Shown here: positions 25,445 to 34,414 of the stretch, in pieces
Layout: each line of letters starts with the position of its first letter
Position numbering within the stretch: position 1 is the stretch's first letter
NCBI GenBank assembly: GCA_964291445.2
Contig: OZ219864.1
Location: 186,001 to 250,000, forward strand
Direction of reading: 5' to 3'
DNA: 64,000 bases
DNA from: JAPOXR01 sp964291445
GTDB taxonomy: Bacteria; Pseudomonadota; Alphaproteobacteria; Rhodobacterales; Rhodobacteraceae
Made by a program: the position numbers and the translations under genes
Notes under the pieces: generated by a model
What the model saw: only the letters and a program-made list of their open reading frames with translations
Database searches by the model: none
What the model was told of the DNA's origin: nothing

Positions 25445-27298
25445 ATGAACAGGCAAACGGTGCGTCTGACCATGGCGCAGGCGCTGGTCAGGTATCTCTG
25501 CAATCAGTACATCATGGAGGACGGCAACAGGATACCGCTGTTTGCCGGCGCGTTCGGAATCTTCGGGCATGGCAACGTGACCTGCCTCGGCGAGGCGCTT
25601 GCGGCAGCGCAGGACCGATTGCCGACCTGGCGCGGCCAGAATGAACAATCGATGGCCTTGGCCGCCATCGCCTTTGCCAAAACCCGGAAGCGCCGCCAGA
25701 TCATGATCGCCACCAGCTCGATCGGCCCCGGCGCCACCAACATGGTCACCGCCGCTGGCGTTGCCCATTCCAACCGCCTGCCGGTGCTCATTCTCTCCGG
25801 CGACGTCTTCGCCAACCGGCGCCCGGACCCGGTCCTGCAGCAGGTTGAGCATTTCGGCTCACCCTCGACCTCGGTCAATGACTGTTTCCGCGCCGTCACC
25901 CGCTACTGGGACCGCATCATCCATCCGGAACAGATCATTTCATCCCTGCCGCAGGCCGTCGCCACCATGCTTGACCCGGCCGATTGTGGCCCGGCCTTCA
26001 TCGGTTTGTGCCAGGACACGCAGGAGCTGGCATGGGATTACCCGACGGAATTCTTTGCCGAGACCGTCCATGCGGTGCCGCGGCCGCGGCCGGACAGGGA
26101 CAGCATAAGGGCTGCCATCGACAGGTTGCGGCTGGCCGACCGGCCGCTGATCATCGCCGGCGGCGGGGTGAAATACTCGCTGGCCGAGTCTGAAATTGCC
26201 GGTTTTGCCAAGAAACGGGGCATTCCGCTCGCCGAAACCATTGCCGGCAAGGGCATCGTGACCCATGCGCATCCGGCGCATGTCGGACCGATCGGCGTCA
26301 TCGGCTCGTCATCGGCCAACGCATTGGCGGAGAAAGCCGATGTGGTGCTGGCCATCGGCACCAGGCTGCAGGATTTCACCACCGGCTCCTGGACCGCGTT
26401 TGCCGCCGATGCCGAGTTCATCTCGGTCAACGCCGCCCGCTGGGATGCCCACAAGCACCGATCGATTGCCGTGGTCGGCGATGCCCGGGAGGCCATCGGC
26501 GAAATCGATGCCGGCCTGGATGGCTGGACCGCGGATTCGGCCTGGATGGCGGAAGGGAAGCGGGAATTCGCCGCCTGGAACGAGCTCCTGGACCAACACC
26601 AGCGGCCGACCAACGCCCCGGTGCCAACCTATGCGCAGGTCGTCGGCGCCGTCAACAAATGGGCGGGCGACAGCGACCGGATGGTGACCGCGGCCGGTGG
26701 GATTCCAGGCGAGACCTCCAAGGGCTGGCGAGTCAAGAATCCGCATACCTTCGACTGCGAATTCGGATTTTCCTGCATGGGCTACGAGCTGGCCGGCGGT
26801 TGGGGCACGGCCATGGCCTGCGACGGCGATGGCTCCACGCCGATCGTCATGGTCGGCGATGGCTCCTACCTGATGATGAATTCCGACATCTACTCATCGG
26901 TGCTTACCGGGCACAAGATGATCGTGGTGGTATGTGACAATGGTGGGTTTGCCGTCATCAACCGGCTGCAGAACTTCAAGGGCGGCGAATCTTTCAACAA
27001 TTTGATCAGCGATTGCCGGGTCAAGGAGGCATTTTCGGTCGATTTTGCCTCCCATGCCGCGTCGCAAGGGGCGCTGGCGCGCAATGTCGATAGCTTGGCG
27101 GATCTGGATGACGCCCTGAACTGGGCGAGGACCACCGACCGCACCACGGTGATCTCGATCGTCACCGACGCCCATGCTTGGACCCCGGGCGATGCGTCAT
27201 GGGATCTCGGCGTTCCGGAAGTCAGCGACCGGGCGGAGGTGCGGGCGGCCCGCGCCGACCAGGAGCAGATCCGGGCCCGGCAGCGGATCGGAGTCTGA
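25445..27298 (+). CDS. iolD: ThDP-dependent 3D-trihydroxycyclohexane-1,2-dione hydrolase-like enzyme
   Basis: The 617-residue product is a thiamine-diphosphate enzyme: FGIFGHGNVTCLGEALA in the Pyr domain with the catalytic-Glu region RGQNEQSMALAAIAFAK, and the PP-domain motif GDGSYLMMNSDIYSS ending near DNGGFAVINRLQNFKGG. These segments match IolD, which opens the trione ring in inositol catabolism; a related cyclitol hydrolase cannot be excluded. Two slightly earlier in-frame starts exist. The next gene (iolE-like) starts 2 bp after its stop, so they form one operon. Confidence 0.88.
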   Translation: MNRQTVRLTMAQALVRYLCNQYIMEDGNRIPLFAGAFGIFGHGNVTCLGEALAAAQDRLPTWRGQNEQSMALAAIAFAKTRKRRQIMIATSSIGPGATNMVTAAGVAHSNRLPVLILSGDVFANRRPDPVLQQVEHFGSPSTSVNDCFRAVTRYWDRIIHPEQIISSLPQAVATMLDPADCGPAFIGLCQDTQELAWDYPTEFFAETVHAVPRPRPDRDSIRAAIDRLRLADRPLIIAGGGVKYSLAESEIAGFAKKRGIPLAETIAGKGIVTHAHPAHVGPIGVIGSSSANALAEKADVVLAIGTRLQDFTTGSWTAFAADAEFISVNAARWDAHKHRSIAVVGDAREAIGEIDAGLDGWTADSAWMAEGKREFAAWNELLDQHQRPTNAPVPTYAQVVGAVNKWAGDSDRMVTAAGGIPGETSKGWRVKNPHTFDCEFGFSCMGYELAGGWGTAMACDGDGSTPIVMVGDGSYLMMNSDIYSSVLTGHKMIVVVCDNGGFAVINRLQNFKGGESFNNLISDCRVKEAFSVDFASHAASQGALARNVDSLADLDDALNWARTTDRTTVISIVTDAHAWTPGDASWDLGVPEVSDRAEVRAARADQEQIRARQRIGV

Positions 27299-27300
27299 CC

Positions 27301-28212
27301 ATGGAAGCCAGGATGGGAATTGCCCCGATTGCATGGTCGAATGACGATTTGCCGGAGCTTGGTGGCGATACGACGCTCGAGACCTGCCTGTCGGAGGCCA
27401 GGGAAGCCGGTTTCTCCGGGATTGAGACCGGGGGCAAGTTTCCCGCGACCAGCGACGAGCTGGGGCCGATCCTGGAGCAGCATTCGCTTTGCCTGTGCGG
27501 CGGATGGTATTCCGGGACCGTCCTCGAGAATGACCTGTCGGCCGAGAAGGACCAGGTTCACGGCCAGCTTGAATTGTTCCGTGACCTGTCGGCGCCCTGC
27601 CTGGTCTATGGCGAGACCGCCAGCACCATCCAGAACCAGCGCTCGGTGCCGCTCAACCGCCGGATCAAGCTCGATGACGACCAGGTCAGGAACTATGGCA
27701 GGCGGTTGACCGAATTTGCCGAATGGTGTGCCGACCGGCGAATGCCGATCAGCTTCCATCACCATATGGGCACCGCCATCGAAACCGAGGATGATCTCGA
27801 CCGGTTGATGAACTGGACCGGCGAGGCGGTTCAACTTCTCTACGATCCGGGACACATGGCCTTTGCCGGCGGAAACGTCGCCCGGGTCATCACCAACCAC
27901 GGCACACGCATCAGCCACTTCCATGCCAAGGATGTGCGGCGGCAGGTCATCGACTCGCTGGACCGGTCACGGGAGAGCTTCCTCGATGCGGTGCTGAAGG
28001 GGGCCTACACGGTGCCGGGCGACGGGTCGCTGGATTTCGTCGAACTGGTGCAGCTGATGGCGGATACCGGCTACGAGGGCTGGTTCGTCGTCGAGGCCGA
28101 GCAGGATCCGGCCAAGGCACCGCCCCTCGAATACGCGCGCATCGGCTTTGATGCGCTGTCCTCGGCCCTCGATGCCGCCGGTTATCGCATAAGGGATGAA
28201 AAAAATGAGTAG
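27301..28212 (+). CDS. iolE: Inosose dehydratase-like TIM-barrel protein
   Basis: The 303-residue product has the IolE N-terminus MGIAPIAWSNDDLPELGGDT, then GFSGIETGGKFP, metal-ligand stretches ISFHHHMGTAIET and LYDPGHMAFAGG, and SHFHAKDVR and WFVVEAEQDPAK. IolE removes water from 2-keto-myo-inositol to give the dione that IolD hydrolyses. Position and spacing (2 bp after iolD) support the joint role. The stop overlaps the downstream SDR start region by eight bases. Confidence 0.88.
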   Translation: MEARMGIAPIAWSNDDLPELGGDTTLETCLSEAREAGFSGIETGGKFPATSDELGPILEQHSLCLCGGWYSGTVLENDLSAEKDQVHGQLELFRDLSAPCLVYGETASTIQNQRSVPLNRRIKLDDDQVRNYGRRLTEFAEWCADRRMPISFHHHMGTAIETEDDLDRLMNWTGEAVQLLYDPGHMAFAGGNVARVITNHGTRISHFHAKDVRRQVIDSLDRSRESFLDAVLKGAYTVPGDGSLDFVELVQLMADTGYEGWFVVEAEQDPAKAPPLEYARIGFDALSSALDAAGYRIRDEKNE

Positions 28213-29026
28213 AGTTGACGGCAAATTCGCGGTCGTGACTGGCAGCACGCAGGGGCTCGGGCTGGAAATCGCCCGTCACTTTGCCAGGAGTGGCGCCGCC
28301 GGCATCGTGACCTGTGGACGGGGTACCGACAAGGGGGAGAGGGCGGCCGAGGAGATTGCCCGGGAGACCGGGGTCCGGACCAGATTCGTGACCGCGGATC
28401 TGTCCAATGTCGATGATTGCCGCTCGGTCATCGCCGCACTCGTGGACGAGTTCGGCCGGATCGACATCCTGGTCAATGCCGCCGCCAAGACCGACCGCGG
28501 CACGCTGGTGGACACCTCGCAGGAATTGTTTGATTCGATGTTTGCCATCAATGTCCGCGGGCCATTCTTCCTGATGCAGGAAGCGGTCAAGGCCATGATC
28601 AGCAGCAATGTCCAGGGCTCGATCGTCAATATCGGCTCAATGTCCGCCCATTCGGGCCAACCCTTCATCACTGCCTATTGCGCATCGAAAGGGGCGTTGG
28701 CGACCTTGACCAGGAATGCGGCCTTTGCCCTGTTGCACAACCGCATCCGGGTCAACCAGCTCAATATTGGCTGGATGAACTCCGAGGGCGAGGATGCAAT
28801 CCAGCGAAGATACCACGGCGCCGGGGATGACTGGCTGGAAAAGGCCGGCAATGAACAACCTTACGGACGACTGGTCGAACCGGCCGAGGTAGCAAGGGCG
28901 GCGACATTCCTGGCGTCGGAGGAATCGGGCCTGATGTCGGGCGCGGTGATCAATTTCGACCAGTCAGTATGGGGGGCGTTCGAGACCGGAGCACCGTTGC
29001 CAGCAGGCCCGATGGCCGCCGACTGA
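28205..29026 (+). CDS. Short-chain dehydrogenase/reductase of the inositol-type operon
   Basis: The 273-residue classical SDR has FAVVTGSTQGLGLEIARHFA, DILVNAAAKTDRG, NIGSMSAHSG (catalytic Ser) and ITAYCASKGALATL (Tyr-Lys). It ends with the usual FLASEESGLMSGAVINFDQS substrate-side segment. AAGGGA lies about seven bases upstream of ATG 28205, inside the end of the iolE-like gene, and the overlap indicates translational coupling. It may oxidise the inositol or sugar substrate fed to the iolE/iolD products; the substrate is an inference from position. Confidence 0.86.
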   Translation: MSRVDGKFAVVTGSTQGLGLEIARHFARSGAAGIVTCGRGTDKGERAAEEIARETGVRTRFVTADLSNVDDCRSVIAALVDEFGRIDILVNAAAKTDRGTLVDTSQELFDSMFAINVRGPFFLMQEAVKAMISSNVQGSIVNIGSMSAHSGQPFITAYCASKGALATLTRNAAFALLHNRIRVNQLNIGWMNSEGEDAIQRRYHGAGDDWLEKAGNEQPYGRLVEPAEVARAATFLASEESGLMSGAVINFDQSVWGAFETGAPLPAGPMAAD

Positions 29027-29144
29027 CCACCGTCATCCCGGCCGGCAAACCGGCCCTTCATGGCCCGCTCGCCTCCGGCCGGCGATTTGCGGATCACCAA
29101 CCCGTTGGCGGGGTATCCCGCCACCCCCATGGACCACCCATGAC

Positions 29145-30059
29145 ATGGAATACTGGATTCCGGTGACCATCGCCGCCGCCTTCTTCCAGAATTTGCGCTT
29201 CATGCTGCAGAAGCATCTGAAGGACTCCCGGCTGTCGACTTCGGGGGCGAGCTTCACCCGGTTCCTCTACGGCGCGCCGATCGCGGCGGCGCTGGTTGCC
29301 GTCCTGCATCTCGGGCTTGGCTGGCCATTGCCCCGGGCCGGTCCGGGATTTGCCTTCTATGTCGTCATAGGGGGGATGGCGCAGATCCTGGCAACCAACT
29401 GCGTGGTGGCCCTGTTTGCCGAGCGGAACTTTGCCATCGGCATCGGCTTCAAGAAGACCGAGACCATCCAGACCGCCATGCTGTCGCTGCTGGTCCTCGG
29501 CGAAGCCATCTCGGCGCACGGCCTCGTCGCCATCATGCTCGGCGTTGCCGGTGTGTTGCTGATGTCCAATTCATCGACGCGCAAGGGAGGCCTCGACAGC
29601 GAGGCCAGCCGGCACTGGCTCCTCAACCGGGCGACCGGCTATGGCATCGGCGCCGGTTTCCTGTTCGGCGTATCGGCGGTCTGCTACCGCGGGGCCACCC
29701 TGGCGCTCGATGGCAGCAACGCCTTCTTCACCGCCGCGGTGACCCTGGCGCTGGTCACCGCCATCCAGGTCGTCGCCATGCTGGTCTACCTGCATTTTCG
29801 CGAGCGCGACCAGATCATCAAGGTGCTGCAATCATGGCGGGTGTCGGGGCTGGTCGGCGTGACCGGCATTCTTGGCAGCCTCGGGTGGTTTACCGCCTTC
29901 GCCTTGCAGAACGCCGCCTATGTCAAGGCGCTGGGGCAGATCGAACTCCTGTTCACCTTCATCGGTTCGTACCTGGTCTTCGGCGAACGCAGCACCGCAC
30001 GGGAAATCCTCGGTATCCTGCTCATCGTCGCCAGCATCATCCTGCTGGTCCTGCTCTGA
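29145..30059 (+). CDS. DMT-superfamily (EamA-type) transporter
   Basis: The 304-residue product has about ten hydrophobic helices in two halves, each with the EamA pattern (for example ITIAAAFFQNLRFMLQKHLK at the start and VTGILGSLGWFTAFALQNAA in the second half). The end FGERSTAREILGILLIVASI is typical. Such proteins sit in the inner membrane and export or import small metabolites. It follows the iolDE-SDR genes on the same strand and may handle a related metabolite. Substrate unknown. Confidence 0.85.
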   Translation: MEYWIPVTIAAAFFQNLRFMLQKHLKDSRLSTSGASFTRFLYGAPIAAALVAVLHLGLGWPLPRAGPGFAFYVVIGGMAQILATNCVVALFAERNFAIGIGFKKTETIQTAMLSLLVLGEAISAHGLVAIMLGVAGVLLMSNSSTRKGGLDSEASRHWLLNRATGYGIGAGFLFGVSAVCYRGATLALDGSNAFFTAAVTLALVTAIQVVAMLVYLHFRERDQIIKVLQSWRVSGLVGVTGILGSLGWFTAFALQNAAYVKALGQIELLFTFIGSYLVFGERSTAREILGILLIVASIILLVLL

Positions 30060-30074
30060 CCGGCCTGCAGGGGC

Positions 30075-31181
30075 CTACGGGGCCTCGCTTGCCATGTAGT
30101 CGGATTTGGCCAGCCACTCCCGATCGATCTCCACGCCCCACCCCGGCGCATCGCTGATGGTGACCTGGCCATCCGTCACATGGTAGGGGTCGTGGGTGAA
30201 CAGCCCCTGCTGCCAGGGATAATAGTCCGACCCTTCGATCGACAGCTCCAGATAGGCACCGGCATTGGGCAGTGCCTTGAGGAAATGCATTGTAAACAGG
30301 GTGATCATCGAGAGGTTGGCGGCGTGCGGAGTAACTGGCAGGTTGGCCGCCTCCGCCATGCGGGCCACCCGCCGGGCGCGACCGATGCCGCCGACATAGA
30401 GGATGTCCGGCTGCACGATATCGACGGCCCGCATGTCGATCATGCGGCGCCAAGTGGCCAGGTCGCAATCCTGCTCACCGCCGGTCACGTCGATGTCGAG
30501 CGCCTCGGACACCGATTTCGTCTGTTCAAGCTCCCAATAGGGACACGGCTCCTCGAAATGGCAGTAGCCGTGATCCTCGAGCTGCCGACCGATCTCGATC
30601 GCCCGTGGCGGCGAGTAGCAGGAATTGGCATCGATCAGCAATGCGACCTGGTCGCCCAACTCGCGGCGCATCAGCGGGATGATCTCCTCGGTCCTGCCGG
30701 GCCATTCATCGGCGCCTCGCCCGACCTCGGCTCCGGCCCGGATCTTGAAGGCGTCAAACCCGAACCGGTCCCGCAGTCGCTTCAGCCGGTCCGCCTCCGC
30801 CGGCGGCGTGATGTCCCGCTTCATCGAAGAGGCATAGGCGCGAAGCCTTCCGGGCGTCCCGCCGAGAAGCTCGACCACCGGCTTGCCTGCCTGCCTGCCC
30901 CGTGCATCCCAGATAGCGGTATCGACCCCGGCCATGGCCCGGCGAAGATAGGAGCCGGGGAATTTGTGCTCCCGCTCGGTAACGAGGTCGAAGAGGTCAT
31001 CGAGGCCTTCCCCGATATCCTGCCCCAGCATCCACGGTGCCACCTGCCGGTGCAGCACCCGTGCGGTGATGTCGGAATTGTAGGTCGAGACCTGGCCCCA
31101 CCCCTTGATGCCGCAATCGAAGGTCGCCCTGACGAATCCGACATGCGCATTGGCAAAACTCTCAAGCTTGACGAGTTTCAT
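30075..31181 (-). CDS. Mandelate racemase/muconate lactonizing enzyme family protein
   Basis: The 368-residue enolase-superfamily product has a capping domain, FDAFKIRAGAEVG (catalytic Lys pair), the metal ligands in LLIDANSCYSPPRA, CHFEEPCPYWELEQT and DVTGGEQDCDL, and PVTPHAANLSM. It abstracts a proton alpha to a carboxylate, usually dehydrating a sugar acid. A strong Shine-Dalgarno (GGGAGGTGGGGA) sits directly before ATG 31181, which excludes the much longer frame. It converges on the DMT transporter gene with a 15-bp gap. A role in sugar-acid catabolism fits the neighbours. Confidence 0.9.
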   Translation of the reverse strand: MKLVKLESFANAHVGFVRATFDCGIKGWGQVSTYNSDITARVLHRQVAPWMLGQDIGEGLDDLFDLVTEREHKFPGSYLRRAMAGVDTAIWDARGRQAGKPVVELLGGTPGRLRAYASSMKRDITPPAEADRLKRLRDRFGFDAFKIRAGAEVGRGADEWPGRTEEIIPLMRRELGDQVALLIDANSCYSPPRAIEIGRQLEDHGYCHFEEPCPYWELEQTKSVSEALDIDVTGGEQDCDLATWRRMIDMRAVDIVQPDILYVGGIGRARRVARMAEAANLPVTPHAANLSMITLFTMHFLKALPNAGAYLELSIEGSDYYPWQQGLFTHDPYHVTDGQVTISDAPGWGVEIDREWLAKSDYMASEAP

Positions 31182-31885
31182 TCCCCACCTCCCGGCCCGC
31201 GGGCCGGATGCCCCTCGCCGGCCATCAATGCCTGCCCACCACCGTCCCCCCATGGCCGGGTTCGGCAAACCGGCATCCCTGCCAATACGGCAGGCGACGG
31301 ACGGATGGAAGGCCGCGCAGGCCGCTTGCCTGATCAGGCAATCAAGATCGATTGCGGCCATTTGCAAGGCAACCGGGAGCGACGATCGACATTTGGCTGG
31401 CGACGCCTGGCCCGCACGGCATGGGCTGACGTCGAGGATTATCCCGGGGAGGTGGCCGAGATGTCGCACGAACTCCTGTTCTTCGAGTTCCTGGCGCCGT
31501 TGATCGGCAGGAATCCTGACCGGATACCCCAACATTGCAAACGAGACTCGGTCCGGGAGAGTCCATCATCCTGATTGTCGCTCGATTCCGGCCGTGATTG
31601 TCGCCCCATATTGGTCGGGAAATTCCCCCGCTGTCCTGCCTCTGGGCATGACGGATATAAAACGAACCTGAGCTGTAGATCGGAGATCTGTGTGCGGCCC
31701 AGTCCAAGGCCCAGGAATTCTCTAGTCGTTGAAACGGCCTCACGACCACGGCAAATTAGGTTGGGGATCTCGATCTGCAGCAGGGTCGGGACGTCCGCTT
31801 GTCCACCACCGGGAGATTTTCTCGCGCTTCTCCGGCGACCATCCGACCACGTCGTCGCGCGGGGCGTGCTTCCTTGCATGCGGTG
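31182..31885. other. Intergenic stretch, no gene seen
   Basis: About 700 bp between the MR/MLE enzyme and the DUF2971 gene. The composition shifts from high GC to mixed toward the right, consistent with the left edge of an accessory segment. No tRNA, repeat or terminator was recognised. Confidence 0.5.
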
Positions 31886-32824
31886 ATGAAGAAACCGAGC
31901 ATGGCGACGGTCTATTGCGAATATCCGTTGCAGGTCAGCGGCCGATGCGAGATTCTACGCTTTCTAGATCAGTGTGTGAGGCCTAAAGGATTGACCTACA
32001 AATACGGAAAGCCGTTCATTGGGGTTGCGTTAGGCGAACAACGGTTGTTTTCCGGTAGCGACTCCGATTGGGATGATCGTTGGAAGCCCTCAATACCCGA
32101 AGCGAATACCATGCTTTGGCGGTACATGAGCTTCGCAAGATTTTGTTCATTACTGGAACGACGAGAATTGTTTTTCTCCTTGGTCGGAGACATGGAGGAC
32201 AGATATGAGGGTTTCATCAACCCTCCGCTACCACCTGATCGGGGAAACCCTCTGTACCACCCGGAGCAACAGGTCTGTGATCTTCTGTACAAGATCGCGC
32301 GCACCGCCTTGATATGTTGCTGGACACGCTCTGATTACGAATCCACCCTGATGTGGAAGACTTATGCCGGCGAAGAAGGAGTGGCCATCCGTACTACTTT
32401 TGGGGATTTGCAGAAATCCGTTCTCTCCCTCGGTAAACTGCCGGTTATATTTGGTCAGGTTGAGTACGTTGACTACGTTCAGCGGGAAGTACCAAGATTC
32501 AATTGGTCCCCTCTCTTCCACAAGAGGGTCGAGTACCGCGCTGAGGAAGAAGTTCGCGCGCTCCTGCCGGGCCCTTGTTTGAAACACGGTAGTTCGACTC
32601 CAGAAGAAATGATGGACATTCGGCTTGATCCGGATGTCGAAAAACAGCGGGGCCGATACATTCCCGTTGATTTGAGTATCTTGGTAACAAAAATTGTGAT
32701 TTCGCCATACGCAAAACCGTGGTTCACAGAAATCGTGAAGTCCGCGGTTCGGCAGTCATCATTTGACATCGACGTATGCAATTCGTCGATCAATGCCGGG
32801 CGAGGACCCTCTGGATTATTTTAG
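31886..32824 (+). CDS. DUF2971 domain protein
   Basis: The 312-residue product has LWRYMSFARFCSLLERRELFFS, DRYEGF, and CWTRSDYESTLMWKTYAGEEGVAIRTTF, the pattern of DUF2971 proteins. These are scattered, often near mobile or defence genes, and have no established reaction. Start is uncertain (ATG 31886 or 31901). The gene is less GC-rich than its neighbours and stands next to a toxin-antitoxin pair and a Fic gene, so it probably arrived by transfer. It has no signal peptide or membrane segment and should be cytoplasmic. Confidence 0.78.
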   Translation: MKKPSMATVYCEYPLQVSGRCEILRFLDQCVRPKGLTYKYGKPFIGVALGEQRLFSGSDSDWDDRWKPSIPEANTMLWRYMSFARFCSLLERRELFFSLVGDMEDRYEGFINPPLPPDRGNPLYHPEQQVCDLLYKIARTALICCWTRSDYESTLMWKTYAGEEGVAIRTTFGDLQKSVLSLGKLPVIFGQVEYVDYVQREVPRFNWSPLFHKRVEYRAEEEVRALLPGPCLKHGSSTPEEMMDIRLDPDVEKQRGRYIPVDLSILVTKIVISPYAKPWFTEIVKSAVRQSSFDIDVCNSSINAGRGPSGLF

Positions 32825-33025
32825 CAAGATCTGGCCCGATTAAATCGCCTGTGGGTTCACGGAGCTGAACTTCCCCTCATGAATTGGTCCACCGTTTAGG
32901 TGAGTAATCGAAGGACTGGACATACCCCAAAGAATGAGCCCCTTCGTCGCTCACACCCACACATCAACGGTACCGATCCGCCATTGACATTTGCTTCGAT
33001 TGCTTCATTTATTGCATACAGATAT

Positions 33026-33045
33026 CTTGACCCTGTGAGGTCAAG
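33026..33045 (+). promoter_or_regulatory. Candidate operator: inverted repeat upstream of the HTH/PIN pair
   Basis: CTTGACC and GGTCAAG form perfect 7-bp arms around CTGTGA, eighteen bases before the ATG of the HTH gene. The Shine-Dalgarno AAGGAGG follows. A repeat at this position is a plausible autoregulatory operator for the HTH antitoxin; this is an inference. Confidence 0.5.
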
Positions 33046-33063
33046 CCTTCCAAGGAGGCCTGC

Positions 33064-33528
33064 ATGTACACGTTAGGTCATCGGCATCTCCCACCTTCCC
33101 CCCGGGATGCTGCGATCGCACGAAGCACTCACCGGGCTCTGTCTCCCTATGGCGGGACGGACCGGCCCTTGAAGCTGCGCGTCAGAGACGGCGAAAAGAA
33201 GCAAGCTATCGATCTCCCGGCCGGCGCGGTCGACCTGCTCATGCATGTCCTGGAAGCCATGGCCGCGGGCCAGGGCGTGACACTGATTCCGGAAAGCGCC
33301 GAACTCACCACGGTCCAGGCGGCCGACCTATTGAACGTCTCCCGTCCATTCCTCATCAAGCTCCTCGACCAGAAGGCCATCCCGCATCGGAAAGTCGGCA
33401 AGCACCGCCGGATTCGCATGGAGGATGTCATGGCATACAAGAATGCCATCGACCGGGAACGCGAGCAGGTGCTTGAACAACTCACCGAGGAAGCCCAGGC
33501 CCATGACATGGGATATGGCGCCCGGTGA
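33064..33528 (+). CDS. HTH (excisionase-family) antitoxin of a PIN-toxin pair
   Basis: The 154-residue product has an excisionase-like helix-turn-helix ELTTVQAADLLNVSRPFLIKLLDQ followed by HRKVGKHRRIRMEDVMAY, the DNA-binding form found in antitoxins of PIN-domain toxins. A strong AAGGAGG lies six bases before the start. Its stop overlaps the start of the PIN gene (GTGA), implying coupled translation. It probably binds the toxin and the operator repeat just upstream. Confidence 0.87.
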   Translation: MYTLGHRHLPPSPRDAAIARSTHRALSPYGGTDRPLKLRVRDGEKKQAIDLPAGAVDLLMHVLEAMAAGQGVTLIPESAELTTVQAADLLNVSRPFLIKLLDQKAIPHRKVGKHRRIRMEDVMAYKNAIDREREQVLEQLTEEAQAHDMGYGAR

Positions 33529-34094
33529 CGGTCTTTACTGCCCTCCTTGACGCCAACATTCTCTATCCCGCACCGATGCGGGATATTTTTCTGCAATTGG
33601 CGGTTGACGATCATTTCCGCGCGAAGTGGACCGCTGACATCCATCGGGAATGGATCAATGCCCTGCAACGCAACGAACCGCACCGCGATCGAACAACCCT
33701 GGAGCGCACCCGCGATCGGATGGATCAGGCGACACGGGATTGCCTGATCACCGGATACGAGACGCTTATCCCTGCACTCGACCTGCCCGACCCCGACGAC
33801 CGTCATGTTCTCGCCGCGGCGATAGTCGGACGCTGCGACGTGATCGTCACCTGCAACCTGCGAGACTTTCCAGAGGATGCAGTCGCGCCATACCGGATCG
33901 ACGTCCTCCACCCCGACAACTTTCTGTCCAATCACCTTGACCTGATGCCGGGCCATTTCTGCGACGCCGTGCGCAAGATACGGGAGCGGTTGGTGGCGCC
34001 ACCCATCGCCGTTCAAGACTATCTCGCCATCCTTGCCGGGCTGGGACTCGTCGCCACCGCCGCCGAATTGGCTCGGTTTTCGGAGCGTATCTAA
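33525..34094 (+). CDS. PIN-domain toxin (VapC-like RNase)
   Basis: The 189-residue product has a PIN core: the first acidic residue in ALLDANILYPAPMRD, the middle Glu in IHREWINALQRN, and DLPDPDDRHVLAAAIVGRCDVIVTCNLRDFP with the further acidic ligands. PIN toxins cleave RNA, commonly tRNA, when their antitoxin is degraded. The GTG start overlaps the antitoxin stop. It is somewhat longer than VapC and matches the PIN proteins that pair with excisionase-like antitoxins. Confidence 0.87.
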   Translation: MTVFTALLDANILYPAPMRDIFLQLAVDDHFRAKWTADIHREWINALQRNEPHRDRTTLERTRDRMDQATRDCLITGYETLIPALDLPDPDDRHVLAAAIVGRCDVIVTCNLRDFPEDAVAPYRIDVLHPDNFLSNHLDLMPGHFCDAVRKIRERLVAPPIAVQDYLAILAGLGLVATAAELARFSERI

Positions 34095-34361
34095 CTGGTC
34101 TCCGATCCTCCAAGGCTCCCCGGACCAGCACGGCATCGTGATCACGATCCCCGTTCTCCCTGGCTTTCACAACTATCGTAAATTGCCGGCACGTAAATTG
34201 CCGGCCAAACCCTGCAGCCAACCGGGGACCGGGACTTGCGAGAGCTTGCAGAACAGGGTCCATGCCCTGGTCCTGAAGCTGGCGGCGAGTTTCGCTCCGG
34301 CGGCCTTGATATCCGAAAACGGATGCCAGGTCACACCCCGTGCGAGTTATGGAGTTGACAT

Positions 34362-34396
34362 CTATAGCTCATATATGGTCACAAGATGAGTTATAG
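34362..34396 (+). promoter_or_regulatory. Inverted repeat and TTGACA box upstream of fic
   Basis: CTATAGCTCAT (34362-34372) and ATGAGTTATAG (34386-34396) are near-perfect inverted arms with a 13-bp spacer, ending 18 bases before the fic start. A TTGACA (34355-34360) lies just upstream, and a further GAGTTAT half-site is at 34344-34350. The layout suggests a repressor-controlled promoter, possibly bound by the winged-helix end of the Fic protein itself. No convincing -10 box at 17-bp spacing was found. Confidence 0.45.
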
Positions 34397-34414
34397 AATG
34401 GATTTCTATCGCTC

